NCBI GenBank assembly: GCA_041663585.1
Contig: JBAYMN010000027.1
Coordinates: 1 to 8,261, forward strand
From: JALOBO01 sp023228225
GTDB taxonomy: Bacteria; Bacillota; Clostridia; Christensenellales; UBA1242
DNA length: 8,261 nt
Reading direction: 5' to 3'
A program made the translations under genes and the position numbers. This document shows positions 1-5,611 of this stretch, piece by piece (the first letter of the stretch is position 1; the number at the start of each line of letters is the position of its first letter). The notes beneath the pieces are model-generated. The model saw nothing but the letters and a program-made list of their open reading frames with translations, was not told the DNA's origin and searched no databases.

Positions 1-41
1 CCTTAGGAGGGCACTGCTCTATCCAATTGAGCTACGAGAAC
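1..41 (-). tRNA. tRNA-Arg(CCU), 5' half, cut by window edge
   Basis: Read on the minus strand from 41, the sequence fits a tRNA 5' half: 7-nt acceptor strand GTTCTCG, TA at positions 8-9, D-stem GCTC/GAGC around the loop AATTGGATA, then anticodon stem GTGCC and loop CTCCTAA. The anticodon is CCT, which reads AGG (Arg). The two G's after the loop start the 3' side of the anticodon stem, so the rest of the gene should lie beyond the window. The 3' half, T-arm and acceptor closure cannot be seen. A partial copy of the same 5' half lies upstream at 185-223. No strong promoter lies directly upstream; the nearest good one is at 327-355. Confidence 0.9.
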
Positions 42-51
42 ATAGAATATT
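3..51 (-). repeat. 49-bp direct repeat, copy 1 (tRNA-Arg 5' half)
   Basis: Bases 3-51 match 185-233 exactly, in the same orientation and offset by 182 bp. The repeat covers the first 39 nt of tRNA-Arg plus 10 nt of upstream sequence. Similarity decays at once beyond both ends: position 52 differs from 234, and position 2 differs from 184. Confidence 0.95.
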
Positions 52-73
52 AAATTTTTAGGTAAATTTTTAC

Positions 74-182
74 ACAAAGTATGCTTTTTATATACTTTTA
101 CGCTTTTAGGGATTGAACAAAAACACCAACAAACATAGTATTCAAGCCGTTTCAAAGCAAAAAGAGAAAGGTAATACTTTGT
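74..182. repeat. 9-bp inverted repeat between the tRNA-Arg copies
   Basis: ACAAAGTAT at 74-82 is the exact reverse complement of ATACTTTGT at 174-182. The right arm ends two bases short of the 49-bp direct repeat. The arms lie 91 bp apart, inside the segment between the two tRNA copies. They could be ends of a tiny relic element or a chance match in AT-rich DNA; the short arms leave this open. Confidence 0.35.
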
Positions 183-184
183 AA

Positions 185-223
185 TTAGGAGGGCACTGCT
201 CTATCCAATTGAGCTACGAGAAC
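185..223 (-). pseudogene. orphan 5' half of tRNA-Arg(CCU)
   Basis: This stretch is identical to the first 39 nt of the tRNA-Arg at the window's left end: acceptor strand, D-arm, 5' anticodon stem and whole anticodon loop. Just after the loop (CCTAA) it departs from the tRNA, continuing TTAC instead of the GG that would begin the 3' stem. I find no matching T-arm or acceptor strand (CGAGAAC) in the 143 nt before the next copy. It therefore cannot fold as a normal tRNA and is best read as a fragment. It could be left by recombination at the anticodon loop (for example an integrase attachment site), by a partial tandem duplication, or, less likely, be a transcribed tRNA-half RNA. Confidence 0.8.
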
Positions 224-233
224 ATAGAATATT
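185..233 (-). repeat. 49-bp direct repeat, copy 2
   Basis: This is the exact partner of 3-51. One boundary falls at the 3' edge of the anticodon loop and the other 10 nt upstream of the tRNA start. The 133 bp between the copies (52-184) hold no ORF of note. Confidence 0.95.
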
Positions 234-523
234 TAGTTTTTACATTTCATAAGGCTTTGAGTGGCGAATAACGGAGCTATTTTGATAAACAATATACCCA
301 CATTAACGCTACGATATTACTCCGCAATTATAGCAAAGTTTAAACTTTATTTAAAGTGTTATATGTATTAAATTATTTTTATATAATTTTTTTATTAATT
401 TTTAAGTATGGTTTTAGTTAATAATTATTGTAAATAAATACATAATAAACTTACATTTTATGAAATATTTTAGCGAAAACACAAATTTACAGAATTAGTT
501 AGTATTTATTGTATATAATATTA
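234..523. other. intergenic region without a gene
   Basis: No credible coding frame is seen on either strand: frames are short, lack a Shine-Dalgarno site and are broken by stops. The part from about 250 to 330 is visibly less AT-rich than the rest and lies just downstream of the leftward promoter at 327-355, so it would be the 5' leader of the tRNA transcript. From about 335 to 523 the DNA is extremely AT-rich spacer between two divergent promoters. I find no CRISPR repeats or known riboswitch signatures here. Confidence 0.6.
327..355 (-). promoter_or_regulatory. extended -10 promoter facing the tRNA-Arg region
   Basis: On the minus strand there is a perfect -10 TATAAT (327-332) preceded by TGC, which makes an extended -10. 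A weak -35 TTTAAA (350-355) lies 17 bp upstream. Transcription would start near 320 and run left through about 95 nt of unassigned sequence, the orphan tRNA half and then the tRNA-Arg at the edge. It is the best candidate promoter for the tRNA. Confidence 0.55.
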
Positions 524-552
524 TTGACTGTTTTATAATTTGAATATATAAT
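524..552 (+). promoter_or_regulatory. sigma-70-type promoter of the 118-aa membrane protein gene
   Basis: The -35 TTGACT (524-529), a 17-bp spacer and a perfect -10 TATAAT (547-552) form a near-consensus promoter. The expected start near 559 is just before the AAGGAGG at 562-568, so the mRNA leader is very short and leaves no room for a riboswitch. Confidence 0.85.
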
Positions 553-575
553 AGTATTATTAAGGAGGAATTAAA

Positions 576-932
576 ATGGAAGATATGGAAACAAGTTCCC
601 AAACCGAAGAAGTAAAAGTTCAAAAGGCCGTTGCAAGCAAGCCTAAAAAGAATTTTTTCGTTGATGCTAAGAACTGGATTGTTAAAAAAGTAAGCAATCA
701 AGTTTTTATGGCTGTTTTCCTTACATTATTATCGTTGGGTCTTTTAATTATTGAAGGCTCTTTATTGCACTTTGTAAATTTGGGCAATGTGGGAAGCGGT
801 TTATTCTTTATATTTATTGCACTTTTGTCATTTGGCGGGTTTTTTTATTCGTTTAATAACAAATTAAAAGGCAATAAAAATATGGACTTTTTACTTGCCT
901 TAAATGTAGTTATTTTATTAGTATTATTTTAG
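576..932 (+). CDS. small three-helix membrane protein, unknown function
   Basis: This 118-aa protein is not one I recognise. Residues 1-42 are hydrophilic: an acidic, Thr/Ser/Glu-rich start, then a Lys-rich stretch (22-38) that by the positive-inside rule should be cytoplasmic. Three hydrophobic segments follow, at about 43-64, 72-93 and 103-118, the last running to the C-terminus. A basic loop (96-101) separates the second and third. The start is well supported by a strong Shine-Dalgarno AAGGAGG (562-568) seven bases before the ATG and by the near-consensus promoter at 524-552. It is the only rightward gene in the window and is closed by its own terminator (954-989), so it is a single-gene unit with no partner to suggest a role. 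An integral inner-membrane location is inferred from hydropathy only. There is no signal-peptidase or lipobox motif. Confidence 0.85.
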   Translation: MEDMETSSQTEEVKVQKAVASKPKKNFFVDAKNWIVKKVSNQVFMAVFLTLLSLGLLIIEGSLLHFVNLGNVGSGLFFIFIALLSFGGFFYSFNNKLKGNKNMDFLLALNVVILLVLF

Positions 933-953
933 CATTTTTTAATTATTAAATTT

Positions 954-989
954 AAAGGTAACTTAATTTTTTAGTTACCTTTATTTTTA
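954..989 (+). terminator. Rho-independent terminator after the 118-aa gene
   Basis: A perfect 10-bp stem, AAAGGTAACT (954-963) with AGTTACCTTT (973-982), encloses a 9-nt loop and runs into a T-rich tail (981-989). It lies 21 bp after the TAG stop at 930-932. Confidence 0.9.
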
Positions 990-995
990 TTAAAC

Positions 996-1021
996 AAAAC
1001 GACACTGTTTAGTGTCGTTTT
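996..1021 (-). terminator. terminator of the surface-protein gene, probably bidirectional
   Basis: A perfect 11-bp stem, AAAACGACACT (996-1006) with AGTGTCGTTTT (1011-1021), has a 4-nt loop. Read leftward it begins 21 nt after the TAA of the gene ending at 1043 and ends in TTTTGTTT. Because the arms carry A's on one side and T's on the other, it could also back up the plus-strand terminator at 954-989. The two form a back-to-back barrier between convergent genes. Confidence 0.85.
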
Positions 1022-1042
1022 ATTTACATACAATTAAATTTG

Positions 1043-2755
1043 TTAATCCACTAACGTTATAGTTATCTTGCCAGTACTAGAAATTATGCTAATAAATGAG
1101 TTTGCCGCTATAACATCATCAGAATAATTATAAACCGCATTTGTTATTGTTTTGTATTCTAAATCGACGAGATCTGCAATAGTCTTTAATATAGTTGCCA
1201 GTGTTGCGTTGGTCTGAGAAGACATTGAAAAGGTAAAGTTTGAATTAGTTTTAATTGATATATTTACCGCACCTTTTTGAGTAATTATTGTGTTAACCTT
1301 AACAAGTTCGGCATCAGCCGGAGATTGTGCAATTTTTGCAAAGTTTACCGTAACATCAGCGGTGCCCTCGGTTAAAACTGCTAAATCCAAAAAGCCTTTT
1401 ACATTGTTCACTAAAATATCGCCATCTTTTCCTCTAATTTTGATATCATAATCATCAGTTGGAGTTGTACCTGTAATGTATAATGCCATAGTTAAATCAA
1501 TTGTTCCATATTCTGTTGTAATGTCTATTTGGTTATACATTTCATCAATTGTAATATTTCCGTATTTTGTTTCAATTATGGTTACACCGTAAAGTTTTTC
1601 AATGTTTATATTGCCGCGATAAGTGGTAATGGTAGTATCGCCGATAATTTCATCAATAGCAACACTGCCTAATCCGGTTTCTTCGCCACCCACGTAAACT
1701 GAGCCATCAATTCTACCTATAATCGTATCGCAATTAAGCGTAGTGTAAATTGTGTAATCGCCATCAATTGATGTTGCAGTAATATAACCGCTTACGCCAC
1801 TATAAACTAAATCGCCTATTATTGTAGTAGCCGAAATACTGCTATTTTTAGCCTTCACATTAATGTCGCCTGTTACATTTGCTAAAAATTTAATAGCCGA
1901 ATTAGTAACATCTACGTTAATATGCCCTTGTAAAGCCTTATTAATTTCAATCACCTTTGGATTACCTGTGATATTTAAGCCTGTTTGCTCACTTAGTAAA
2001 GTGGCAAGCCTTATAGTTGTATCCTCGGTAGTTTCGCCTGGTAGTGGGGTTTCATCAATTAACGCTGGAATACTGGCGCTTAAAATACTTGCATCATCAA
2101 TTAATAAACTTCCCTTTGTTAAATCAGCGGTTAATTTTTTAATTGCAATATATTCTGTTGTGTCATTTCTATTTGCAAAATCAAATCCATAAGGAGTAAT
2201 GAAATCATAACTTAGGTCGCCATTAGTTGCATCAACAACATATTCTTTATCAGTTAAAGCGCCCTCAGGAAGATATACTACAACTCGTGAAGTGCCATAT
2301 AAAACAAGACCAGTAGGTTCATTAATATTAAAGGTGAGTATGCCGTCGGATAATGAAATATCTACACTTATTTTAGAATAATCAATATCATTGGTTTCAT
2401 CTTCATCATTGTTTACGGTTTCAGCGGTTTCATTGATTTTTCTAAATCCTTTAATTTGATCATCAATTTCTACATAAATTGCATTTCCATAATCTACATA
2501 TGGTGAAAATACGATATCTGCACTGCCACCATTAACTACAATCGTATCGTAATTATTTGGATCATAAGCATCGCCAACATCACTTAGATAATTTGTTGGG
2601 ACATTGTGAGTTGTTGTGTTATTATTAACATAAGAATAACCAAGAATTGTAGTTTTTGGAGATATAATCAAAATACTCGCCAGTATAAGCACAGCAAAAA
2701 CTGCCAACCCCGCTAAAATTAATAGAGTTTTTAACATTGCTTTTACAAGTTGCAT
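1043..2755 (-). CDS. membrane-anchored beta-repeat surface protein (DUF4097/putative adhesin-like)
   Basis: This 570-aa protein has one N-terminal hydrophobic helix (about 8-32) after a short basic start. There is no clear signal-peptidase site or lipobox, so it probably stays anchored with the bulk outside the cell. The exported part is rich in Thr, Ile, Asn and Asp. It includes an acidic linker (about 108-127) and a beta-repeat zone at about 277-420, with turns such as TGD, IGD, DGD, YGN and YGT recurring every ~18 residues (G296, G314, G332; later G381, G399, G417). Short strand-turn ladders of this kind are typical of DUF4097-type 'putative adhesin' proteins of Firmicutes, often of unknown role and sometimes linked to envelope stress. 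That family call is from pattern, not a search. There is no LPXTG anchor. The start is supported by AAGGGGGAA (2761-2769) and a good promoter at 2801-2829. The gene follows alaS by 89 bp without an intervening terminator, so read-through is possible. Confidence 0.7.
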   Translation of the reverse strand: MQLVKAMLKTLLILAGLAVFAVLILASILIISPKTTILGYSYVNNNTTTHNVPTNYLSDVGDAYDPNNYDTIVVNGGSADIVFSPYVDYGNAIYVEIDDQIKGFRKINETAETVNNDEDETNDIDYSKISVDISLSDGILTFNINEPTGLVLYGTSRVVVYLPEGALTDKEYVVDATNGDLSYDFITPYGFDFANRNDTTEYIAIKKLTADLTKGSLLIDDASILSASIPALIDETPLPGETTEDTTIRLATLLSEQTGLNITGNPKVIEINKALQGHINVDVTNSAIKFLANVTGDINVKAKNSSISATTIIGDLVYSGVSGYITATSIDGDYTIYTTLNCDTIIGRIDGSVYVGGEETGLGSVAIDEIIGDTTITTYRGNINIEKLYGVTIIETKYGNITIDEMYNQIDITTEYGTIDLTMALYITGTTPTDDYDIKIRGKDGDILVNNVKGFLDLAVLTEGTADVTVNFAKIAQSPADAELVKVNTIITQKGAVNISIKTNSNFTFSMSSQTNATLATILKTIADLVDLEYKTITNAVYNYSDDVIAANSFISIISSTGKITITLVD

Positions 2756-2800
2756 AATTATTCCCCCTTATGTTATTCTTTTTATTATTTAATCACAATA

Positions 2801-2829
2801 AGTATACAATATTTTTAAGGTTAAATCAA
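2801..2829 (-). promoter_or_regulatory. promoter of the beta-repeat surface-protein gene
   Basis: On the minus strand the -35 is TTGATT (2824-2829) and the -10 is TATACT (2801-2806), separated by 17 bp. It sits in the 89-bp gap after alaS, starting 15 bp beyond the alaS stop, so the surface protein has its own transcription start in addition to any read-through. Confidence 0.75.
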
Positions 2830-2844
2830 TATGCTTACAAAAAT

Positions 2845-4638
2845 TTATTTTATGGTTGCCTTTATGCGTCTTATTCCGCTAGAACTTGATTCTTCTTTAA
2901 TGATTTTGAACTCATTTAACTCGCCTGTGTGAGCAACATGAGGTCCTCCACAAATTTCTTTACTAATATTGCCTATTGTGTATACTGATACTATATTTCC
3001 GTATTTTTCATCGAATATGCCCGTTGCACCCGATTTTTTTGCTTCTTGCACTCCCATTTCTTCTTTTATTACGGAAATATCAGATTTAATATTTTCATTT
3101 ACAATATTTTCTATTACAATAATTTCTTCTGGGGATAATTTGTGGTCAATATTAAAGTCAAATCTCAGTCGCTCTGAGGTTATATTTTGCCCGCATTGAT
3201 GAACATCGTTTCCATATATTTTTCTTAGTGCGGCAAGAAGTAAATGTGATGCTGTATGTAAACGAACATTATCATAATTATCAACATCAGCAAGACCACC
3301 TTTAAATTGACCAGCATTTGCAGTTCTAGACAAATCTTGATGCAAGTTAAACGATTCAACATATTCTTGTTTATTTACAGATAGTCCTCTTTCTGTGGCT
3401 AATTCTATTGTCATTTCAACCGGAAATCCGTAAGTATCGTAAAGTCTAAACGCAGTTTTTCCATCAATTACAGTACCAGTTAAATGAGATACAGCCCTAT
3501 CAAATTCTTTTAGTCCATCATTAATAGTTTTATTAAATTTATTAATTTCCTTTAATAATTCATCTTTAATTTTTTGTGAATTTTTTAAAATAATCGGATA
3601 GACATTTTTATATTTTTCAATATATTCATCGCAAACTTTTGTAAGTTCAAGTGGTTCTATTCCTAATCTTTTTGCATAGTTAATGGCACGCCTAATCAAT
3701 CGGCGAAGCACATAACCTTGTCCAACATTTGATGGTGAAATACCTTTTTCGTCACCCATAATAAAAGTGGTGGCGCGTAAATGGTCAGCGATAATTCTAA
3801 ATGCTTTAATCGTTTCCGTATCCTGTTCGTATGATTTACCACTTAACTTTTCAATTACTTTTATTGCACCTACAAATAGATCACAGTCGTAAACCGATTT
3901 ATATCCGTTTAAAATACATAGTGTGCGTTCTAGCCCCATGCCCGTATCTACATTTGGTTTTAAAAGTTTTTCTATTGGTCCACCGGCTATATTAATTCGG
4001 TATTGCATAAAAACATCGTTCCATATTTCTATATATTTACCGCAACTACATGCAGGCGAGCAATTTTCACAACATTTTTCTTTACCAGTGTCAATAAACA
4101 TTTCGGTATCAGGTCCGCAAGGACCTATTCCACTCCCCAAGCCCCACCAGTTGTTTTCTTTTGGTAAATAAAAAATTTTATCGGCTGGAATGCCACATTT
4201 GTTCCATAAATTATAACTTTCTATATCGCGCGGAGCGGTTTCATCTCCGGCAAATACTGTTACTGCTAATTTTTCTACTGGTATGCACAGAAATTTACGA
4301 CTTGTTAAAAATTCGTAACTCCACTTAATCATATCATCTTTAAAATAATCACCCAAACTCCAATTGCCCAGCATCTCAAAATATGTGCAATGACTATTGT
4401 CACCTACATCATCTATGTCACCTGTTCTAATGCAACGTTGCGAATTTGTAAGCCTTGTTCCTTGTGGGTGTTTTTCACCTAATAAATATGGAACAAGCGG
4501 GTGCATTCCTGCTGTTGTATAAAGAACAGTTGGATCATTTTCGGGTATAAGTGATGCTGATGATATTATCTTATGTTTATGTTTTTTAAAAAATTTAAGC
4601 CATAAGTTTCTAAGTTCTACTGAATTTAATTCTTTCAT
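2845..4638 (-). CDS. alaS: alanine--tRNA ligase, compact form without C-Ala domain
   Basis: AlaRS, a class II synthetase, charges tRNA-Ala in the cytoplasm. The catalytic core shows TTAGM (41-45), RCIRTGDIDDVG (68-79), FEMLGNWSLGDYFK (87-100), GIGPCGPDTE (170-179) and the motif-3 segment DTGMGLER (231-238). A Cys cluster at 189, 190, 193, 197 and 199, before KYIEIWN, may bind metal. The tRNA-recognition helices run to about 435. The editing domain keeps all four zinc ligands: H461 and H465 (HTASH), C563 and H567 (CGGPH). The protein stops right after the editing domain at GIRRIKATIK. At 597 aa, against about 870-880 for standard bacterial AlaRS, it lacks the C-Ala domain and the beta-barrel segment (FYAESGGQ-type motif) that normally precedes the HxxxH. 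No frame disruption is visible, so the short form looks native. The ATG is fixed by GGAG (4645-4648); an upstream ATG at 4650 meets TGA within three codons. Confidence 0.95.
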   Translation of the reverse strand: MKELNSVELRNLWLKFFKKHKHKIISSASLIPENDPTVLYTTAGMHPLVPYLLGEKHPQGTRLTNSQRCIRTGDIDDVGDNSHCTYFEMLGNWSLGDYFKDDMIKWSYEFLTSRKFLCIPVEKLAVTVFAGDETAPRDIESYNLWNKCGIPADKIFYLPKENNWWGLGSGIGPCGPDTEMFIDTGKEKCCENCSPACSCGKYIEIWNDVFMQYRINIAGGPIEKLLKPNVDTGMGLERTLCILNGYKSVYDCDLFVGAIKVIEKLSGKSYEQDTETIKAFRIIADHLRATTFIMGDEKGISPSNVGQGYVLRRLIRRAINYAKRLGIEPLELTKVCDEYIEKYKNVYPIILKNSQKIKDELLKEINKFNKTINDGLKEFDRAVSHLTGTVIDGKTAFRLYDTYGFPVEMTIELATERGLSVNKQEYVESFNLHQDLSRTANAGQFKGGLADVDNYDNVRLHTASHLLLAALRKIYGNDVHQCGQNITSERLRFDFNIDHKLSPEEIIVIENIVNENIKSDISVIKEEMGVQEAKKSGATGIFDEKYGNIVSVYTIGNISKEICGGPHVAHTGELNEFKIIKEESSSSGIRRIKATIK

Positions 4639-4665
4639 AGGTCACTCCATTAATAAAATCAAAAT

Positions 4666-4694
4666 ATTATACCACAGTGCAAATTTATTATCAA
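4666..4694 (-). promoter_or_regulatory. alaS promoter, extended -10
   Basis: On the minus strand the -35 is TTGATA (4689-4694), the spacer is 17 bp, and the -10 is a perfect TATAAT (4666-4671) preceded by TGG. Transcription should start near 4659, only about 20 nt before the ATG. This leaves no space for the T-box leader often found on Firmicutes synthetase genes. Confidence 0.85.
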
Positions 4695-4713
4695 CATAAT
4701 TTATCAAAAGGTG

Positions 4714-4741
4714 TTTTATAAGGTTTTTAAAACTTATAAAA
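4714..4741. repeat. AT-rich 9-bp inverted repeat
   Basis: TTTTATAAG (4714-4722) pairs with CTTATAAAA (4733-4741) around a 10-nt loop, directly beyond the terminator of the 107-aa gene and upstream of the alaS promoter. It may be a weak second termination hairpin. Its composition is nearly all A/T, so chance is possible. Confidence 0.3.
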
Positions 4742-4766
4742 AAAATAAAGACTGGCAATCTTTATT
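4738..4766 (-). terminator. terminator of the 107-aa protein gene
   Basis: Read leftward, AATAAAGA (4766-4759) pairs with TCTTTATT (4751-4744) around the 7-nt loop TTGCCAG, and the stem continues into a run of T's (4743-4738). It lies about 48 bp after the stop at 4814 and separates this gene from alaS. Confidence 0.85.
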
Positions 4767-4813
4767 TTTTTATATAAATTTCTATTTTCATTTTCTTTAA
4801 ATTTCGCATAATC

Positions 4814-5137
4814 TTATTTTGTAATTTCTTGATCTATTTTGGCTTGTTCATTATTGCAATCTTTAACGCAGTCTAAAATTAGTTTACTAAACTTACTTTC
4901 AATTTCATCTTTCAGTTTAAATGCTTGATTTTCATATTCTTCGTAACTAATCTCATTTTTAGTTAATTTTTCATCTAGATCAACATATATATTGTTTAAT
5001 GACAAAATTAATTCATCTAATAATACATTAGTTTCTTTATCTAGTCTTGTTTCGTAGTCATCTACGCTTTCATTTTGATGAATTCCTAAGTAAATGCTAT
5101 ATACACTTCCGGCAAATTCCAATTTTGCTTCTTTCAT
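4814..5137 (-). CDS. small helical protein, paralogue of the neighbouring 93-aa protein
   Basis: This 107-aa protein belongs to no family I recognise. It has no hydrophobic segment long enough for a membrane helix and no signal peptide, so it is probably cytoplasmic. After a short, probably beta-type start (LEF, then YSIY at 13-16) it appears almost wholly alpha-helical and strongly charged, with Leu/Ile/Phe spacing at 39-88 suggesting amphipathic or coiled-coil helices. A C90/C94 pair lies near the end. Its first 60 residues align without gaps to the 93-aa product of the upstream gene, with 15 identities besides Met1: E7, F8, Y13, S14, I15, Y16, E23, Y28, R31, L43, L47, N48, K57, T59 and K60. 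The ATG follows AAGGA (5143-5147). The gene has a terminator behind it (4738-4766) and a terminator/promoter hairpin in front (5149-5187). It sits between two synthetase genes, but nothing in its sequence shows a link to translation. Confidence 0.8.
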   Translation of the reverse strand: MKEAKLEFAGSVYSIYLGIHQNESVDDYETRLDKETNVLLDELILSLNNIYVDLDEKLTKNEISYEEYENQAFKLKDEIESKFSKLILDCVKDCNNEQAKIDQEITK

Positions 5138-5148
5138 ACGTGTCCTTC

Positions 5149-5187
5149 AAAAAATTCAGTTTATTATAAACAAATAGACTGAATTTT
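5149..5187 (-). terminator. hairpin ending the 93-aa gene and enclosing the next gene's -10
   Basis: A perfect 10-bp inverted repeat, AAAATTCAGT and ACTGAATTTT (plus-strand arms 5151-5160 and 5178-5187), has a 17-nt loop. Read leftward, the second arm runs into six T's (5154-5149), so it can act as a terminator 25 nt after the 93-aa gene stops at 5212. The loop contains the probable -10 of the 107-aa gene, so the same palindrome could also serve as an operator. Confidence 0.6.
5163..5168 (-). promoter_or_regulatory. -10 element of the 107-aa gene
   Basis: A perfect TATAAT lies on the minus strand 25 bp before the start codon. No good -35 is present at 16-18 bp (the best matches are GTGAAA and AGTGAA), so the promoter is probably weak or needs an activator. 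It lies inside the loop of the 5151-5187 inverted repeat. Confidence 0.5.
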
Positions 5188-5211
5188 CACTAATAAATTT
5201 TTTATTAATAA

Positions 5212-5493
5212 TTATACTGATTGTTCCTCAGCATATTTAGCAGCAAATTCGTTTATCTTTTCAGATATTTTTTTATCAATAAATTTTACAACATTCTGAA
5301 ATTGTTTTTTATATTTTGTGGCTTTCGCAGGGGCTTTTTCTATTTCTTTATTTAAAACAACTTCTAATTTTGCCTTGATTTGTTCACCACAACTAATAAA
5401 TCTTTCTCTGTAATTATTGCACATTTCTTTTTCATTATTTGGACAATAAATTGAATACTTTTTTTCTAAAAATTCTATAACAAAATCTGGCAT
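5212..5493 (-). CDS. small helical protein, paralogue of the neighbouring 107-aa protein
   Basis: This 93-aa protein belongs to no family I recognise. Like its neighbour it starts with a short strand-like segment (VIEF at 5-8, YSIY at 13-16), then becomes highly charged and helical. The second half is Lys-rich (about 49-81) with a hydrophobic pattern (F65, V68, V69, F71, I72, I76, I80, F83) suited to an amphipathic helix. It has no membrane segment or signal peptide. Three Cys (17, 25, 35) are not shared with the paralogue. Fifteen of the first 60 residues besides Met1 are identical to the 107-aa protein at the same numbers, which implies an old tandem duplication. A near-consensus promoter (5523-5551) and the ribosome site AAAAGGGAGA (5501-5510) suggest vigorous expression. 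The valS terminator lies just upstream, so it is transcribed apart from valS. A role as a small regulator, scaffold or binding protein is possible but unsupported. Confidence 0.8.
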   Translation of the reverse strand: MPDFVIEFLEKKYSIYCPNNEKEMCNNYRERFISCGEQIKAKLEVVLNKEIEKAPAKATKYKKQFQNVVKFIDKKISEKINEFAAKYAEEQSV

Positions 5494-5522
5494 TTTAATA
5501 TCTCCCTTTTACTTGTTAATTA

Positions 5523-5551
5523 ATTGTACATCTTTATCAAACAATTGTCAA
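5523..5551 (-). promoter_or_regulatory. near-consensus promoter of the 93-aa gene
   Basis: On the minus strand a perfect -35 TTGACA (5546-5551), a 17-bp spacer and the -10 TACAAT (5523-5528) precede the gene. This is one of the strongest-looking promoters in the window. It begins about 20 bp beyond the valS terminator. Confidence 0.9.
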
Positions 5552-5572
5552 TACTGAAAAATCGAAATCAAT

Positions 5573-5604
5573 AAAAAAATACGCAACTAAACAAATTGCG
5601 TATT
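5573..5604 (-). terminator. valS terminator
   Basis: Read leftward, AATACGCAA (5604-5596) pairs with TTGCGTATT (5586-5578) around a 9-nt loop, followed by a T-run (5579-5573). It starts 7 bp after the TAG stop of valS. Confidence 0.9.
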
Positions 5605-5611
5605 CAAACTT

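Noticed and set aside
110..125. T-loop-like GTTCAATCCCT on the minus strand, as if the orphan tRNA had a displaced 3' half
   Set aside because: The flanks do not form a 5-bp T-stem, and no strand complementary to the acceptor GTTCTCG follows it, so a chance resemblance is more likely.
52..223. Group I intron interrupting tRNA-Arg(CCU), a known bacterial intron site
   Set aside because: The anticodon-loop breakpoint fits, but the segment after the orphan half is followed by another complete 5' half rather than a 3' exon. It is only about 143 nt and shows no P7/core-like elements that I can recognise.
495..701. Leftward 68-aa frame overlapping the 118-aa gene
   Set aside because: It overlaps the promoter, ribosome site and start of a well-supported plus-strand gene, and has no Shine-Dalgarno site of its own.
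1863..2192. Plus-strand frames opposite the large minus genes (also 2969-3199, 3923-4171, 6576-6809, 6950-7180, 7146-7427)
   Set aside because: All are antisense shadows of alaS, valS or the surface-protein gene, without ribosome sites or recognisable domains.
2845..4638. alaS as a frameshifted or truncated pseudogene because it is 597 aa
   Set aside because: All catalytic and editing motifs are intact, the protein ends at a natural domain border, the internal shortening is in frame, and promoter and ribosome site are good. This fits a native compact form.
4814..5493. Toxin-antitoxin pair formed by the 93- and 107-aa genes
   Set aside because: The two proteins are homologous to each other rather than a toxin plus a partner, they are separated by a terminator-like hairpin, and neither shows a known toxin or DNA-binding motif.
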